Positions 1-8,376 of a stretch of DNA of 64,000 bases are shown one piece after another. Position 1 is the stretch's first letter; each line of letters begins with the position of its first letter. The stretch is from Solimonas terrae (GTDB taxonomy: Bacteria; Pseudomonadota; Gammaproteobacteria; Nevskiales; Nevskiaceae). The notes below the pieces were generated by a model. It was not told the origin of the DNA. It ran no database searches and was given only the letters and a program-made list of their open reading frames with translations. The DNA lies in assembly GCF_011067135.1 (NCBI RefSeq), contig NZ_JAAMOW010000001.1, positions 62,001 through 126,000 on the forward strand, in the 5' to 3' direction. The position numbers were made by a program, and so were the translations under genes.

Positions 1-2
1 TG

Positions 3-464
3 CTGCTCGACGTGCGCATGCCGCGCATGAGCGGCATGGAGGTACATCGCGTGCTCAAGGAGCGCGGCAACCGTCTGCCGGTGATCTTCATGACTGGTCA
101 CGGCGATGTGCCGATGGCGGTCGAGGCGATGCGCGCGGGGGCGCTCGATTTCCTGCAGAAGCCGTTCAAGGACGACGAGCTGATCAGCCGCGTGCAGCGC
201 GCACTGGCCCAGGATGCCGAGCAGGCCGCCTCGGCACAGCAGCATTCGGACGTCGAGCGTCGCTACGCCAGCCTGACGCCGCGCGAGCGCGAGATCGCGC
301 GGTGCCTGGTCGACGGCGCGTCGAACAAGGTCATCGCCATCGATCTGGGTCTGTCGGAGCGCACCGTCGAACTGCATCGCGCCCACATCATGCAGAAGAT
401 GAATGTCCGCTCGCTCGCGCAACTCGTGCAGCTGCTGATCAGCGTGCAGCCGGACGCCGAATAG
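3..464 (+). CDS. FixJ/NarL-type response regulator, 5' end outside window
   Basis: This is the C-terminal part of a two-component response regulator; the gene begins before the window. The first visible residues (LLDVRM) hold the expected phospho-acceptor Asp. They are followed by the receiver-domain segments VIFMTGHGDV and the conserved Lys in LQKPF. A LuxR/FixJ helix-turn-helix follows: LTPREREIARCLVDG, then the recognition-helix region SERTVELHRAHIMQKM. The TGHGDVPMAVEAM pattern is typical of FixJ/TtrR-like regulators, which often answer oxygen or alternative electron acceptors. That fits the fnr gene and FNR boxes just downstream, but the sensor kinase is not in the window, so the signal is unknown. 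Confidence 0.9.
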   Translation: MLDVRMPRMSGMEVHRVLKERGNRLPVIFMTGHGDVPMAVEAMRAGALDFLQKPFKDDELISRVQRALAQDAEQAASAQQHSDVERRYASLTPREREIARCLVDGASNKVIAIDLGLSERTVELHRAHIMQKMNVRSLAQLVQLLISVQPDAE

Positions 465-492
465 AGGGCTTGCGGCTGCAGGCGTCCGGCCT

Positions 493-759
493 TCAGGTTC
501 CGGGCCGAGGCGCGGGGCGAATCGCGAGCGGACAGTCGGGCTGGGTCGAGCAGGGTGCCGAACCGGCGACACAGACTGCGCCCGGATGATCCGGACAACC
601 CCGCAGCTGGTTCGGCAGTTTCAGCATCTCGTCCGGCAGACCGCCCTGCGACCAGCGGCACAGCATGTCCGGCGAATGCGATTCGATGCTGCCGAGCGGA
701 CGCAGGGTTTCGACCGATGCAGCGGTGTCGTCGGTCGGGGTCCGGCGGGCATCATTCAT
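493..759 (-). CDS. small hypothetical protein behind an FNR box
   Basis: An 88-residue frame with five cysteines, spread through the C-terminal two thirds. I do not recognise the family. The best reason to take it seriously is position: an FNR-type box at 817-830 is centred about 64 bases upstream of the ATG, nothing else on this strand could use it, and the stretch 465-872 has no other good gene. There is no strong ribosome-binding site, so it may instead be a regulatory RNA region or non-coding. Confidence 0.35.
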   Translation of the reverse strand: MNDARRTPTDDTAASVETLRPLGSIESHSPDMLCRWSQGGLPDEMLKLPNQLRGCPDHPGAVCVAGSAPCSTQPDCPLAIRPAPRPGT

Positions 760-816
760 GGCAGGGTTCCGGGTCGCATCGCGGTCTCATGATGCGGCGC
801 GGCGGCGAACGGGGCC

Positions 817-830
817 TTGACCCCGATCAA
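817..830 (-). promoter_or_regulatory. FNR/Anr-type box
   Basis: TTGAC-CCCG-ATCAA, a 5-4-5 match to the FNR/Anr dyad TTGAT-N4-ATCAA with one changed base. It lies just past the 3' end of fnr and would act on the small reading frame at 493-759. Confidence 0.6.
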
Positions 831-872
831 GAACGGGGTGCAACCGCGCCGCGAAGCGCAGGTGCACCGGGC

Positions 873-1628
873 TCAGGCCACGCGCGCCAGCGGCTGGAAG
901 CTCTCGGCGACGTCGGCGAGCCGGGCGAGCATCGTGCTGTCGAGCACCTGCACGCTGTTGCCCTCGCAGGCGATCACGCCATCCGTCTGCAGGCGCGTGA
1001 ACATTCGCGACACCGTTTCGGTTGCCAGGCCCAGGAAACGGCCCACGTCGATGCGGGTCATCGGCAGCGTGAAGCGGTCGATCTGCGCGCCGAACAGACG
1101 CCGGCGACGCTGCAGTTGCGCGAGCAGGAACGCGGCGATGCGCACCTGCGCCGTGCGCCGTTCGTCGCGCAGATGTTCCTGCAGTTGGCCGATTTCGCGG
1201 CCGAGATCGTCAAGCAGGTGGCTGGCGACGGCCGGCGAGGCGTGCACCTCGCGGCGCAGTGTCGTCAGCGGCACCTGGCAGACCCGTGTCGAGCACAGCG
1301 CCACCGCTTCGGTGCCGTGTTCGCGGTTGCCGATCGCGTCGAGGCCGACGCTGTCGCCGGGCAGGCGGAAGGCGACGATTTCCTCTTCGCCGTTGTAGGA
1401 GTGACGGCGCGATTTCAAGGCGCCGCTCTGCACGATGTAGACGGCGTCGACCGCATCGCCGGCGCGGAACAGCGGCTGGCCGCGCTGCAGCGTCATGGTC
1501 GTGATGCAGGCGTTCTCGCCCTCGGCGCCGACGGCATCCTGGACGCAGGCGCCGAGACAGGCGCTGTGCCGCAGGCAGCTGGTGCACGGCAGCGCAGCGA
1601 CGGTGTTCGAAACGTTCTGGTTCAGCAT
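873..1628 (-). CDS. fnr: FNR/Anr oxygen-sensing transcription regulator
   Basis: A 251-residue CRP/FNR-family regulator. Cysteines at residues 15, 18 and 24 (C-x2-C-x5-C) and a fourth in VCQVPL match the four [4Fe-4S] ligands of E. coli FNR (C20, C23, C29, C122). The cyclic-nucleotide-binding-like barrel carries the FNR-typical GDSVGLDAIG segment. The helix-turn-helix DVGRFLGLATETVSRMF has the Glu, Ser and Arg that read TTGAT half-sites. The start at 1628 is chosen because GGAG sits eight bases upstream and the cysteine motif then falls at the usual place; an in-frame ATG 54 codons earlier gives an unrelated arginine-rich extension. Twelve matching boxes occur in this window, so this protein is probably the local anaerobic activator. 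Confidence 0.93.
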   Translation of the reverse strand: MLNQNVSNTVAALPCTSCLRHSACLGACVQDAVGAEGENACITTMTLQRGQPLFRAGDAVDAVYIVQSGALKSRRHSYNGEEEIVAFRLPGDSVGLDAIGNREHGTEAVALCSTRVCQVPLTTLRREVHASPAVASHLLDDLGREIGQLQEHLRDERRTAQVRIAAFLLAQLQRRRRLFGAQIDRFTLPMTRIDVGRFLGLATETVSRMFTRLQTDGVIACEGNSVQVLDSTMLARLADVAESFQPLARVA

Positions 1629-1874
1629 GTGGCGGCTCCGGTCCTGATCTGATGTCACTGTAGGCAGGCGCCGAAACAGCCGGTATTCGGGGATTCGCGT
1701 AGGCCGATTGCGGCAACTACGTATTGCATCGCGGGCCGGCGCGGTGCGTCGTGCGAGCCGCGCTCGCGGCCGGCCGGCGGCAATCGGCAAGGCGATCCGC
1801 GCTGCGCGCGTCGTGCCGCCGGCCGCTGCAGCGCCGACGCTGCGGTCGTTTGACGGATCGGCGGCGCGCGGCCG

Positions 1875-2420
1875 TCAGCGTCGATCTCCGGCGGCGGTCG
1901 CGGCGCCGTGCTCGGCGAGCACGCGGACGGCGACGAATTCGTGCAGCGGCCGGGGCTCGCGGTCGACCGCGTCCGCGGGTTTCAGCAGACCGATGTGGTT
2001 GATCACTTCGCGTACACCCTGCAGTTTGCGGACGTCGCGTTCGGCGTCACGTCGCTGATGTTCCCATTCGACCGTGCCGGCCAGCTCGACGACGCCGTGC
2101 TCGACGGTGACGTGCACCGTGCCCGGCGACACCATCAGATCCCAGGCGAGCAGGCGCGCCGCGCGGTCGGCGATTTCATCGTCGGCCGTCTTCGGCAGGT
2201 CTGCGGGCCGCACGTCGATCTGCTGTGCGATCGCGCGTACGCCCGGCACGCCGCGCGCGGTCATGGCGGCCGCGAGCTTGTCGCGATGGTGATGGACGTG
2301 GCCGCTCAGGGTGACCACGCCGTCGCGAACGGCGACACCCAGCACCGACGCGTCGAGATCGGTGCGTGTTCCCAGTGCAGCGAGCACGTTCTGCTGGAGC
2401 TTGCGGTCATCGAGTTTCAT
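1875..2420 (-). CDS. BON-domain protein, two BON repeats
   Basis: 181 residues with two BON modules, roughly residues 5-70 and 80-150. Each carries the usual V..G.V.L.G.V pattern (VRDGVVTLSGHVHH and VEHGVVELAGTVEW). No clear signal peptide is visible, so it is probably cytoplasmic rather than an OsmY-like periplasmic protein. BON domains are thought to bind membranes or ligands and often occur in stress loci. A perfect FNR palindrome at 2474-2487 lies about 60 bases upstream of the start, so anaerobic induction is likely. The biochemical role is unknown. Confidence 0.8.
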   Translation of the reverse strand: MKLDDRKLQQNVLAALGTRTDLDASVLGVAVRDGVVTLSGHVHHHRDKLAAAMTARGVPGVRAIAQQIDVRPADLPKTADDEIADRAARLLAWDLMVSPGTVHVTVEHGVVELAGTVEWEHQRRDAERDVRKLQGVREVINHIGLLKPADAVDREPRPLHEFVAVRVLAEHGAATAAGDRR

Positions 2421-2473
2421 CGCGGTCCCCGTCTGGCATGGCGCCAGTGTGCCGGCACGGCCACGCCTGTCCC

Positions 2474-2487
2474 TTGATCCGGATCAA
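2474..2487 (-). promoter_or_regulatory. FNR/Anr box, perfect palindrome
   Basis: TTGAT-CCGG-ATCAA matches the FNR consensus exactly and is fully self-complementary. Its centre is about 60 bases from the BON-gene ATG, so a start site near -41.5 spacing would fall around 2439. Confidence 0.8.
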
Positions 2488-2505
2488 GTTGCCGGCCACC
2501 GCCGC

Positions 2506-2709
2506 TCAGGGTTCGTCGTCGTCGCCGGCCTCGATCAGTCCCCAGCGGACGCGGCCATCGTGACCGATGCGTTCGCGTTGCAGAACGGCCTCGAAGCCGC
2601 ACTGCGGACAACGGACCGCGGCGCCGTCATGGCGCGCTCCGGCCGACAGCACGATGTCGGCATTGCAGGCAGGGCAGCTCAGGACTTCGGATGGCCGGGT
2701 GAGAGGCAT
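2506..2709 (-). CDS. small zinc-ribbon protein
   Basis: The start at 2709 gives 67 residues containing CPAC at residues 12-15 and, about 19 residues on, CPQC: a likely four-cysteine zinc ribbon. A longer frame exists upstream, but its extra residues look like random high-GC translation. The function is unknown; such ribbons bind nucleic acid or protein partners. The FNR box at 2779-2792 lies between this gene and the divergent flavodoxin gene and could serve both. The ribosome-binding site is weak, so the start is uncertain. Confidence 0.6.
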   Translation of the reverse strand: MPLTRPSEVLSCPACNADIVLSAGARHDGAAVRCPQCGFEAVLQRERIGHDGRVRWGLIEAGDDDEP

Positions 2710-2778
2710 GCGGGTTCTCGTTGCGGGCGCGGCTGGCGCGCTGTGTCGATACCCTGGCACCCGGCGATGGCAGCCGCC

Positions 2779-2792
2779 TTGACCGCGATCAA
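2779..2792. promoter_or_regulatory. FNR/Anr box between divergent genes
   Basis: TTGAC-CGCG-ATCAA. It is centred 67 bases before the flavodoxin GTG start and about 76 bases before the zinc-ribbon start on the other strand. Either or both units could be activated. Confidence 0.7.
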
Positions 2793-2852
2793 TGCCGGCC
2801 GACGCGGCGCAGACGACGCTGCGTATCGGTCCAACTCGTCTGGAAAATACCC

Positions 2853-3389
2853 GTGAGCAACACATTGCTGGTGTTCTATTCGCGCAGCGGAACGACGCGT
2901 GCACTGGCGTGCCGGCTGGCGCGCGAGCTCGATGCCGATCTCGAGGAAATCCGCGAGCGGCATGATCGCAAGGGCTGGCGCGGCTTTCTGCGCAGCCTGT
3001 TCGAATCGCTGTCCGGCCGCGATCCGGCCATCGTCCCGTGTCGCTTCAAGCCCGCCGACTACGCACTGGTTGTCGTCGGTACGCCGGTCTGGGCGGAACG
3101 ACCGGCCGGTCCGGTGCGTCGCTATCTGCTCGATCACGAAGCCGAGCTCAATCATGTGGCGTTTTTCTGCACCTACAGCCACAACGGCGCCGCGGCGCTG
3201 GCCGAGATGGCCGACATCGTCGACTGCGAGCCGATCGCGACCCTGATGCTGAGCGGTCCCGAAGTCGAGGCCGGCGACAGCGGACAGTCCGCGCGCTTCG
3301 TGTCCGAGGTCTTCGGCAGTGTGCGCTGGGGGATCGAGAATCGGCGGTTCGAGCGCATCATGCCGGTCGCGCCGGCGCGATGCGCCTGA
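2853..3389 (+). CDS. flavodoxin-like protein
   Basis: A 178-residue flavodoxin-fold protein from a GTG start, which directly precedes the typical first strand SNTLLVFYSRSGTTRALA; this Ser/Thr-rich loop binds the FMN phosphate. VVVGTPVWAERPAGPVRRYL and FFCTYSHNGA are the later flavin-contacting loops. Flavodoxins carry electrons or reduce quinones. The gene sits behind an FNR box, which fits low-potential electron transfer under oxygen limitation, but the partner is unknown. It converges with the universal stress gene, 6 bases apart. Confidence 0.85.
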   Translation: MSNTLLVFYSRSGTTRALACRLARELDADLEEIRERHDRKGWRGFLRSLFESLSGRDPAIVPCRFKPADYALVVVGTPVWAERPAGPVRRYLLDHEAELNHVAFFCTYSHNGAAALAEMADIVDCEPIATLMLSGPEVEAGDSGQSARFVSEVFGSVRWGIENRRFERIMPVAPARCA

Positions 3390-3395
3390 CCGCGA

Positions 3396-4352
3396 TCACG
3401 CGCTCGCCATCAGGTCCGCGTGTGCCTGTTCGGCGAGCAGCGTCGCCAGACCTTGCGGTTTGACCGCCAGCACGTCGCAGGGCAGGTGCTGGAGGATGGT
3501 TTCGGCCGTGCTGCCCATCAGCAGACGTTCGAGACGGCTGCGATGCGTCGTGCCCAGCACGATCACGTCGGCACTGCTCTCGGTCGCGAAATCGAACAGC
3601 GCCAGCCCCGGCGGGCCGTGCAGGAAGTGCCGGCGCTCTGTCGGCACGCCGTAGCGCTGTGCGAAGGCATCGAAGGCGTCGTGATGCAGGCGATACAGCG
3701 TGTCGTACAGGTCACCGGACAGCGCCGGCACCATCGCGGGCGCCATGGTTTCGAGCGGTGCGATGGCCTGGAACGCGTAGGCCAGGTGCAATTCGGCGTT
3801 GCTGGCATAGGCCAGGGCCAGGGCCTGTTCGACGATGCGGGCGTTGAGGGGATCGTCGCCGCCGGCCAGCGCGTCGATCGCGACGATGATGCGCTTCGGA
3901 GCGATGTGCTCGGTGTTGACCAGCAGCAGCGGCGCCGGACAGCGGCGCAGCAGGGTCCAGTCGAGCGGTGTCATCAGCACGCGGCGGATGCCGCCGTGCA
4001 GGTCGATGTCCTTGACCACGAGGTCGGCGTGCCACTCCACCGCGTGCAGGATGATTTCCTCGGCCGGACGCTTGGTCCAGACCGCTTCGCTGGTGACTTT
4101 CAGGCCGGTTTCGCAAAGCTCGGCGGCCTGTTCGCCCAACCAGTCGCGGCGTTCGCGCAGGAACGCCTCGTGCAGCATCGCGACATCGTCATGGCGCAGA
4201 TGGCCGACCATGTCGAGCGTGCTGTTGTGGTCGAGCAGCAGCAGATGCAGGGCCGCGCCGGTTTCACGCGCCAGCCACACCGCCTGTTCCATCGCCGGTG
4301 AGCGCTTCATGTCCCTGCCGGCGATCAGCAATATGCGTTGATAGGTTTTCAT
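3396..4352 (-). CDS. tandem universal stress protein (two UspA domains)
   Basis: 318 residues with two UspA domains, about 1-150 and 155-305. The second carries the ATP-binding pattern GTTHRSRLERLLMGST followed by LPCDVLAVKP, so it probably binds ATP; the first lacks a clear glycine motif. The start at 4352 is set by AAGGAGA eight bases upstream. An FNR-type dyad at 4424-4437 lies before it. Pseudomonas Usp proteins of this kind are Anr-controlled and needed for anaerobic survival; the same role is inferred here. Confidence 0.9.
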   Translation of the reverse strand: MKTYQRILLIAGRDMKRSPAMEQAVWLARETGAALHLLLLDHNSTLDMVGHLRHDDVAMLHEAFLRERRDWLGEQAAELCETGLKVTSEAVWTKRPAEEIILHAVEWHADLVVKDIDLHGGIRRVLMTPLDWTLLRRCPAPLLLVNTEHIAPKRIIVAIDALAGGDDPLNARIVEQALALAYASNAELHLAYAFQAIAPLETMAPAMVPALSGDLYDTLYRLHHDAFDAFAQRYGVPTERRHFLHGPPGLALFDFATESSADVIVLGTTHRSRLERLLMGSTAETILQHLPCDVLAVKPQGLATLLAEQAHADLMASA

Positions 4353-4423
4353 CGTCGCTCTCCTTCGCTTCCCGTTCCAGACCGGTCGTGGACGCAGCAT
4401 GCGGGTGCCTCGGGCACCGCGCG

Positions 4424-4437
4424 TTGACGCCGGTCAA
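4424..4437 (-). promoter_or_regulatory. FNR/Anr-type box
   Basis: TTGAC-GCCG-GTCAA, a symmetric variant of the FNR dyad centred about 78 bases upstream of the universal stress protein ATG. Confidence 0.6.
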
Positions 4438-4471
4438 ACCCGCGCAAGCGGGTGCCGGTGCCGGCCGGCTT

Positions 4472-5428
4472 TCAGGCGTTTTCCGGCTGCCGTCCGGCCG
4501 GCGCCGCCGTCGGTACCGTGGGCTCCGAGGCATCGTGCAGCATGCGCGCGACCGCCTCCGCGAGTTGCGGATGCAGATCGATGACGTTGGACGCATGGGC
4601 AACGGTGTTGCAGCTGAGTACGCGGCCGGCCCCGGCGGCGATCAGATCGTGGTAGGCGTCGCCGACAAACAGCGCGTGCACGGCGATGCAGACCGGATCG
4701 AGGTAGTCGTGCCGCTGCAGCAATTTCAGTGCGCCGATCATCGTCGCCGCGGTCGACGCGATGTCGTCGACGATGATGGCGCGCCGGTCCGTGTGCGTGG
4801 CGAGCTGGCGTACGGTCTGGCGGACCTCGGCATCGCCGAGACGTGATTTGTCGAGACACACGAACGGGCAGTCGAGACGCGCGGCGACGGTCGCCAGCCA
4901 TTGCCCGCTCTCGGCGTCGGGCCCGATCAGCAGCGGCCGCTCGACAAGATGTGCCGCAATCCAGTCGGCGATCTGCGGCGCGGCGTCGACGATGCGCGTC
5001 GGTATCGCGAAGATCTCGCGCAGTTCGCGAATGCGGTGCAGATGGGGATCGACCGTGATCAGACCGTCGAACAGCGTGCCGAGCCAGTGCGCATATTGCC
5101 GCGCCAGGACACCGGTCCCCGGTTCGAACGCAAGATCCTGGCGCATGTAGGCGAGGTACGGCGCGAGCAGCAGGATGCGCCGCGCGCCCTGTTCTCGCAG
5201 CGTGGCGGCGGCAAACTGCAGCAGCGCCATCTGCTCGTCCGGGTGCGCGAGCGTCGCCGCCAGCACGATGTCGCGGCCGGCGACGGGCGTCAGCACGCGC
5301 AGGCTCGTTTCGCCATCGGCGAAGCGGCGGATCGCCAACCTGCCGCTGTCCAGATGCAGTTCGGCGGCGATGGCCCGCGCCAGCACCGCATTGCCGGGCA
5401 GTGCGAAAATCAAGGGTGTGCCGTTCAT
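4472..5428 (-). CDS. ribose-phosphate pyrophosphokinase (PRPP synthetase) homolog
   Basis: A 318-residue PRPP-synthetase-family protein; the classical reaction is ribose 5-phosphate + ATP to PRPP + AMP. Visible landmarks are FADGETSLRV near residue 40, PYLAYMRQD near 90, the metal-binding VDPHLHR, and a ribose-phosphate loop VDDIASTAATM. That loop differs from the usual DD..DTAGT, and the region after RQD lacks the usual basic pair, so this is a divergent subgroup and probably not the housekeeping enzyme. Its ATG overlaps the stop of the upstream nuclease/phosphorylase fusion (ATGA), implying translational coupling and a shared pathway, perhaps recycling of nucleotide ribose. Confidence 0.85.
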   Translation of the reverse strand: MNGTPLIFALPGNAVLARAIAAELHLDSGRLAIRRFADGETSLRVLTPVAGRDIVLAATLAHPDEQMALLQFAAATLREQGARRILLLAPYLAYMRQDLAFEPGTGVLARQYAHWLGTLFDGLITVDPHLHRIRELREIFAIPTRIVDAAPQIADWIAAHLVERPLLIGPDAESGQWLATVAARLDCPFVCLDKSRLGDAEVRQTVRQLATHTDRRAIIVDDIASTAATMIGALKLLQRHDYLDPVCIAVHALFVGDAYHDLIAAGAGRVLSCNTVAHASNVIDLHPQLAEAVARMLHDASEPTVPTAAPAGRQPENA

Positions 5429-8283
5429 GTGGATTCCGTATCGAAAGTGAAGACGTCGCCGTGACTGTCCGCGTAGGCGCTGGCATAAGCCAGTTCACCC
5501 GGCGATTCGGCGTGCAGCGTGAACAGCGGCTCCCCGCGCTCGACGCGGCTTCCGAGATGTCGATGCAACTCGACGCCGGCGGCCGGCGCGCGCGGTGCGC
5601 CGGCGAGCTTGGCGATACGGGCCAGGCGTCGGTTGTCGATGGCCGTGATCGCGCCGCCCTGCGCTGCGACGAAGACCTTGCGGTAGCTCGCCATCGGCGG
5701 CTGACGCATGGCGGCGCCGCTGCCCAATGTCGCGCGTGCCAGTGCGACGCCATCTCCGGCTGCGCTGCGGCCGCCCATTTCGAGCAGGGCGCCGGCGAGG
5801 CGCAAGGCGCGTTCGCGCAGATCGGCCGGCGCGTCGGCGGCGTTGCGCAGGACGGCGAGCACGTCGATTGCCTCGAGTGCGGGACCGATGCCGCGACCGA
5901 CCGGCTGCAGGCCGTCGGTCTGCATGATCCGCGTTGCCAGACCCAGCGCGTCGCCGACTGCCTGCAGGCGTTGCGCGATCTCGTCGGCCGCCTGCGTCGA
6001 CCGCAGCTTCGCGGTCGGGCCTACCGGAATCTCCACCAGCAGGCTGTTCGAACCGGCCGCCAGCTTTTTCGACAGGATCGAAGCCACCAACTGGCCGGCA
6101 CTGTCGAAGTCGAGTGGACGTTCGACCCGGATCAGCATGTCGTCCACCGGGCTCAGCGCCATGCCGCCGCCCCAGACCACGCAACCGCCCTCGCGCTCGA
6201 CGACGCGTCGCATGCTGGCCACGTCGAGTGCAACCGGCGCCAGCATCTCCATGGTGTCGGCGGTGCCGGCCGGCGAGGTGATCGCCCGCGATGACGTCTT
6301 GGGAATCATCAGACCGCAGGCCGCGACGATCGCGACCACGATCGGGGTCGTCCGATTGCCTGGCAGGCCGCCGACACAATGCTTGTCGAGCACCAGCGGC
6401 GCCGCCCAGCGCAGGCGTTGTCCGCTGTCGGTCATCGCGCGCGTCAGGGCGATTGTTTCGTCGTGCGACAGCTTGCTGCCGCCGCAGGCCGTGATGAAGG
6501 CGGCGAGTTCGAGCCCGGAATAGCGGCCGGCGCTGATGTCGCGAATGATCGCGTCGATGCCGTCATCGCTGAAGGACCGGCCATACACCTTGCCGCGGAC
6601 CGCGGCGAAGGACTCCACCGGCTCGGGATGCGAGATCACGACTTCGGCGCCCTCGTGGGCCGCCAGCGCGTTCCATGCAGCCTCCGAGAGTCCGGCCTGC
6701 GTGTCGTCGAGCAAAGGGGCGTCCACGGTGTACAGCGTTGCCACCAGCGACCGCGCGCCGATTTCGAGCTTGACCCGCGATTGCGACTCGAAACCTTCGG
6801 AGCGACAGATCGGCGCATCGGCGCGCAGGAAGACCACCGGTTCCTGATAGGTGTCGACGCCGAAGCGATGGGCGCGCAGGCGGTTGGCGAACGGAGCCTG
6901 CACGGCGTTCGCGGATGCGGCGCGCTTCAGCTCCACGGTCTGCAGATGCTCCGGCACCGAAACTCGCCAGCCATACCGGTGCTCGATCTGCTGTCGCAGC
7001 GCGTCGGCTGCCGACGGCTCGCCATGCGTCACGAACACGGCCTGCGGCGCGCGTTCGAAATGGCTGAGCCAGTCGAGAATCTCACTGGCGTCGGCGTGTG
7101 CCGACAGATTGTCGATGCTCGCGATCTCGGCGCGCACCGCGACGTATTGGCCGTGGATGCGGATCGACCTGGCACCGCCCAGCAGGGCGGCGCCGCGGGT
7201 GCCGCCGGCCTGGAAACCGACCAGCAGGATGGTGTTCGCGGCGTCGCCGGCGAATGCCTTGAGGTGATGGACGACGCGGCCGCCGGTTGCCATGCCGCTG
7301 CCGGCAATGATGATCATCGGGCCGCCGCGTTCGTTGAGGCGCTTCGATTCCTCGACGGTGTTGACGATGTGCGCGACCTTGCCGAGCGCGGCGCACTGCG
7401 CGGCATCGAGGCGGTGCTCGCCGAGGTGCGTCCGGTACAGCGTCGTGACGTCGGCCGCCATCGGGCTGTTGAGGTAGACCGGCAGATCGGCCGGGATCGC
7501 GCCGCTGCGCCTGAGGCGGTCGATGCCGAACAGCAGCTCCTGGGCGCGGCCGACCGCGAACGACGGAATCACCAGCACGCCGCCGCGCGCGGCAGTACGG
7601 CGTATGACCTCGGCGAGCTGCGCGAACGGATCGACAATTTCGTGATGGCGGTTGCCGTAGGTCGATTCGACGACCAGCCAGTCGGTTTCGGAGACCGCCG
7701 CGGGCGCGTGCAGCAGGGGATCATGCGGTCGCCCGAGGTCGCCGCTGAACAGGATCGTGCCGTCGGCATGGCCGAGCCGCAGCATCGACGCACCGAGGAT
7801 GTGGCCGGCCGGCAGCAGACGCGCCAGGAAGCCCGGCGCCGGCCGGAAATCGGTATCGAATGCCTGCGGCGTGAAGTGTTCGAGCGCCGTCATGGCGTCG
7901 GCTTCGGTGTAGAGGGGCAGCGCCGGTTTGTGCCGGGACAGATGATGGCGGTTCGCGAAGTCCGCCTCTTCCTCCTGCAGTCGACCGCTGTCCGGCAGCA
8001 TGATCCGGCACAGGTCGTAGGTCGCCTCGCTGCACAGGATGCGGCCGCGATAGCCGTAGCGAACCAGAATGGGCAGATAACCGGAGTGATCGATGTGTGC
8101 GTGCGTCAGCAGCACCGCGTCGAGCTCCGCCGGTGGTGTCGGCAGCGGTGCCCGGTTGCGCAGGCGCAGCTGCTTGTAGCCCTGAAACAGACCGCAGTCG
8201 ACCAGCAGACGGCTGTGCGCATCGCTGACCAGATACTTCGAGCCGGTGACGGTGCCGGCCGCACCCAGAAACTGCAGTTGCAT
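5425..8283 (-). CDS. fusion: beta-CASP metallo-nuclease plus AMP/thymidine phosphorylase
   Basis: One uninterrupted 952-residue frame with two enzymes. Residues 1 to about 455 are a metallo-beta-lactamase/beta-CASP RNA-processing exonuclease: HAHIDH at 61-66, GDLGRPHDP, and the beta-CASP segment GSGMATGGRVVHHL. Residues from about 465 to the end match the archaeal-type AMP phosphorylase branch of the thymidine phosphorylase family: GVDTYQEPVVFLRAD, the phosphate/nucleoside segment DKHCVGGLPGNRTTP, and IPKTSSRAITSPAGTAD. That family turns NMP + phosphate into base + ribose 1,5-bisphosphate. The two parts normally come as separate genes. No ATG or good ribosome site lies at the junction; one in-frame GTG exists without a Shine-Dalgarno. 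The start at 8283 is preceded by GGGAG. Two FNR boxes precede it. Confidence 0.88.
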   Translation of the reverse strand: MQLQFLGAAGTVTGSKYLVSDAHSRLLVDCGLFQGYKQLRLRNRAPLPTPPAELDAVLLTHAHIDHSGYLPILVRYGYRGRILCSEATYDLCRIMLPDSGRLQEEEADFANRHHLSRHKPALPLYTEADAMTALEHFTPQAFDTDFRPAPGFLARLLPAGHILGASMLRLGHADGTILFSGDLGRPHDPLLHAPAAVSETDWLVVESTYGNRHHEIVDPFAQLAEVIRRTAARGGVLVIPSFAVGRAQELLFGIDRLRRSGAIPADLPVYLNSPMAADVTTLYRTHLGEHRLDAAQCAALGKVAHIVNTVEESKRLNERGGPMIIIAGSGMATGGRVVHHLKAFAGDAANTILLVGFQAGGTRGAALLGGARSIRIHGQYVAVRAEIASIDNLSAHADASEILDWLSHFERAPQAVFVTHGEPSAADALRQQIEHRYGWRVSVPEHLQTVELKRAASANAVQAPFANRLRAHRFGVDTYQEPVVFLRADAPICRSEGFESQSRVKLEIGARSLVATLYTVDAPLLDDTQAGLSEAAWNALAAHEGAEVVISHPEPVESFAAVRGKVYGRSFSDDGIDAIIRDISAGRYSGLELAAFITACGGSKLSHDETIALTRAMTDSGQRLRWAAPLVLDKHCVGGLPGNRTTPIVVAIVAACGLMIPKTSSRAITSPAGTADTMEMLAPVALDVASMRRVVEREGGCVVWGGGMALSPVDDMLIRVERPLDFDSAGQLVASILSKKLAAGSNSLLVEIPVGPTAKLRSTQAADEIAQRLQAVGDALGLATRIMQTDGLQPVGRGIGPALEAIDVLAVLRNAADAPADLRERALRLAGALLEMGGRSAAGDGVALARATLGSGAAMRQPPMASYRKVFVAAQGGAITAIDNRRLARIAKLAGAPRAPAAGVELHRHLGSRVERGEPLFTLHAESPGELAYASAYADSHGDVFTFDTEST

Positions 8284-8335
8284 GATCGCTCCCGGAGTCG
8301 TCGGCACAGCGTGCATCCGGCGCGCCTGCGACATG

Positions 8336-8376
8336 TTGATGAGGATCAAGTCCGATCCGGCTTTGACCGGCATCAA
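8336..8376 (-). promoter_or_regulatory. two tandem FNR/Anr boxes
   Basis: TTGAT-GAGG-ATCAA at 8336-8349 and TTGAC-CGGC-ATCAA at 8363-8376, centres 27 bases apart. The nearer one is centred about 60 bases before the ATG of the fusion gene, with room for a start site at -41.5. The second box could add repression or cooperative activation. The rest of 8284-8606 shows no gene; the divergent 8607 gene could also use these sites. Confidence 0.75.

Noticed and set aside
555-1652. Long open frame on the plus strand opposite fnr
   Set aside because: It is antisense to the well-supported fnr gene and its translation is compositionally biased without family features; such shadows are common in high-GC DNA.
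3386-3399. CTGACCGCGATCAC, FNR-box-like
   Set aside because: Two changed end bases, and it lies at the converging 3' ends of the flavodoxin and stress protein genes, where no promoter is needed.
6840-6960. Separate start for the phosphorylase half of the fusion
   Set aside because: The only nearby in-frame start is a GTG without a Shine-Dalgarno, and no stop interrupts the frame, so a fused product is preferred.
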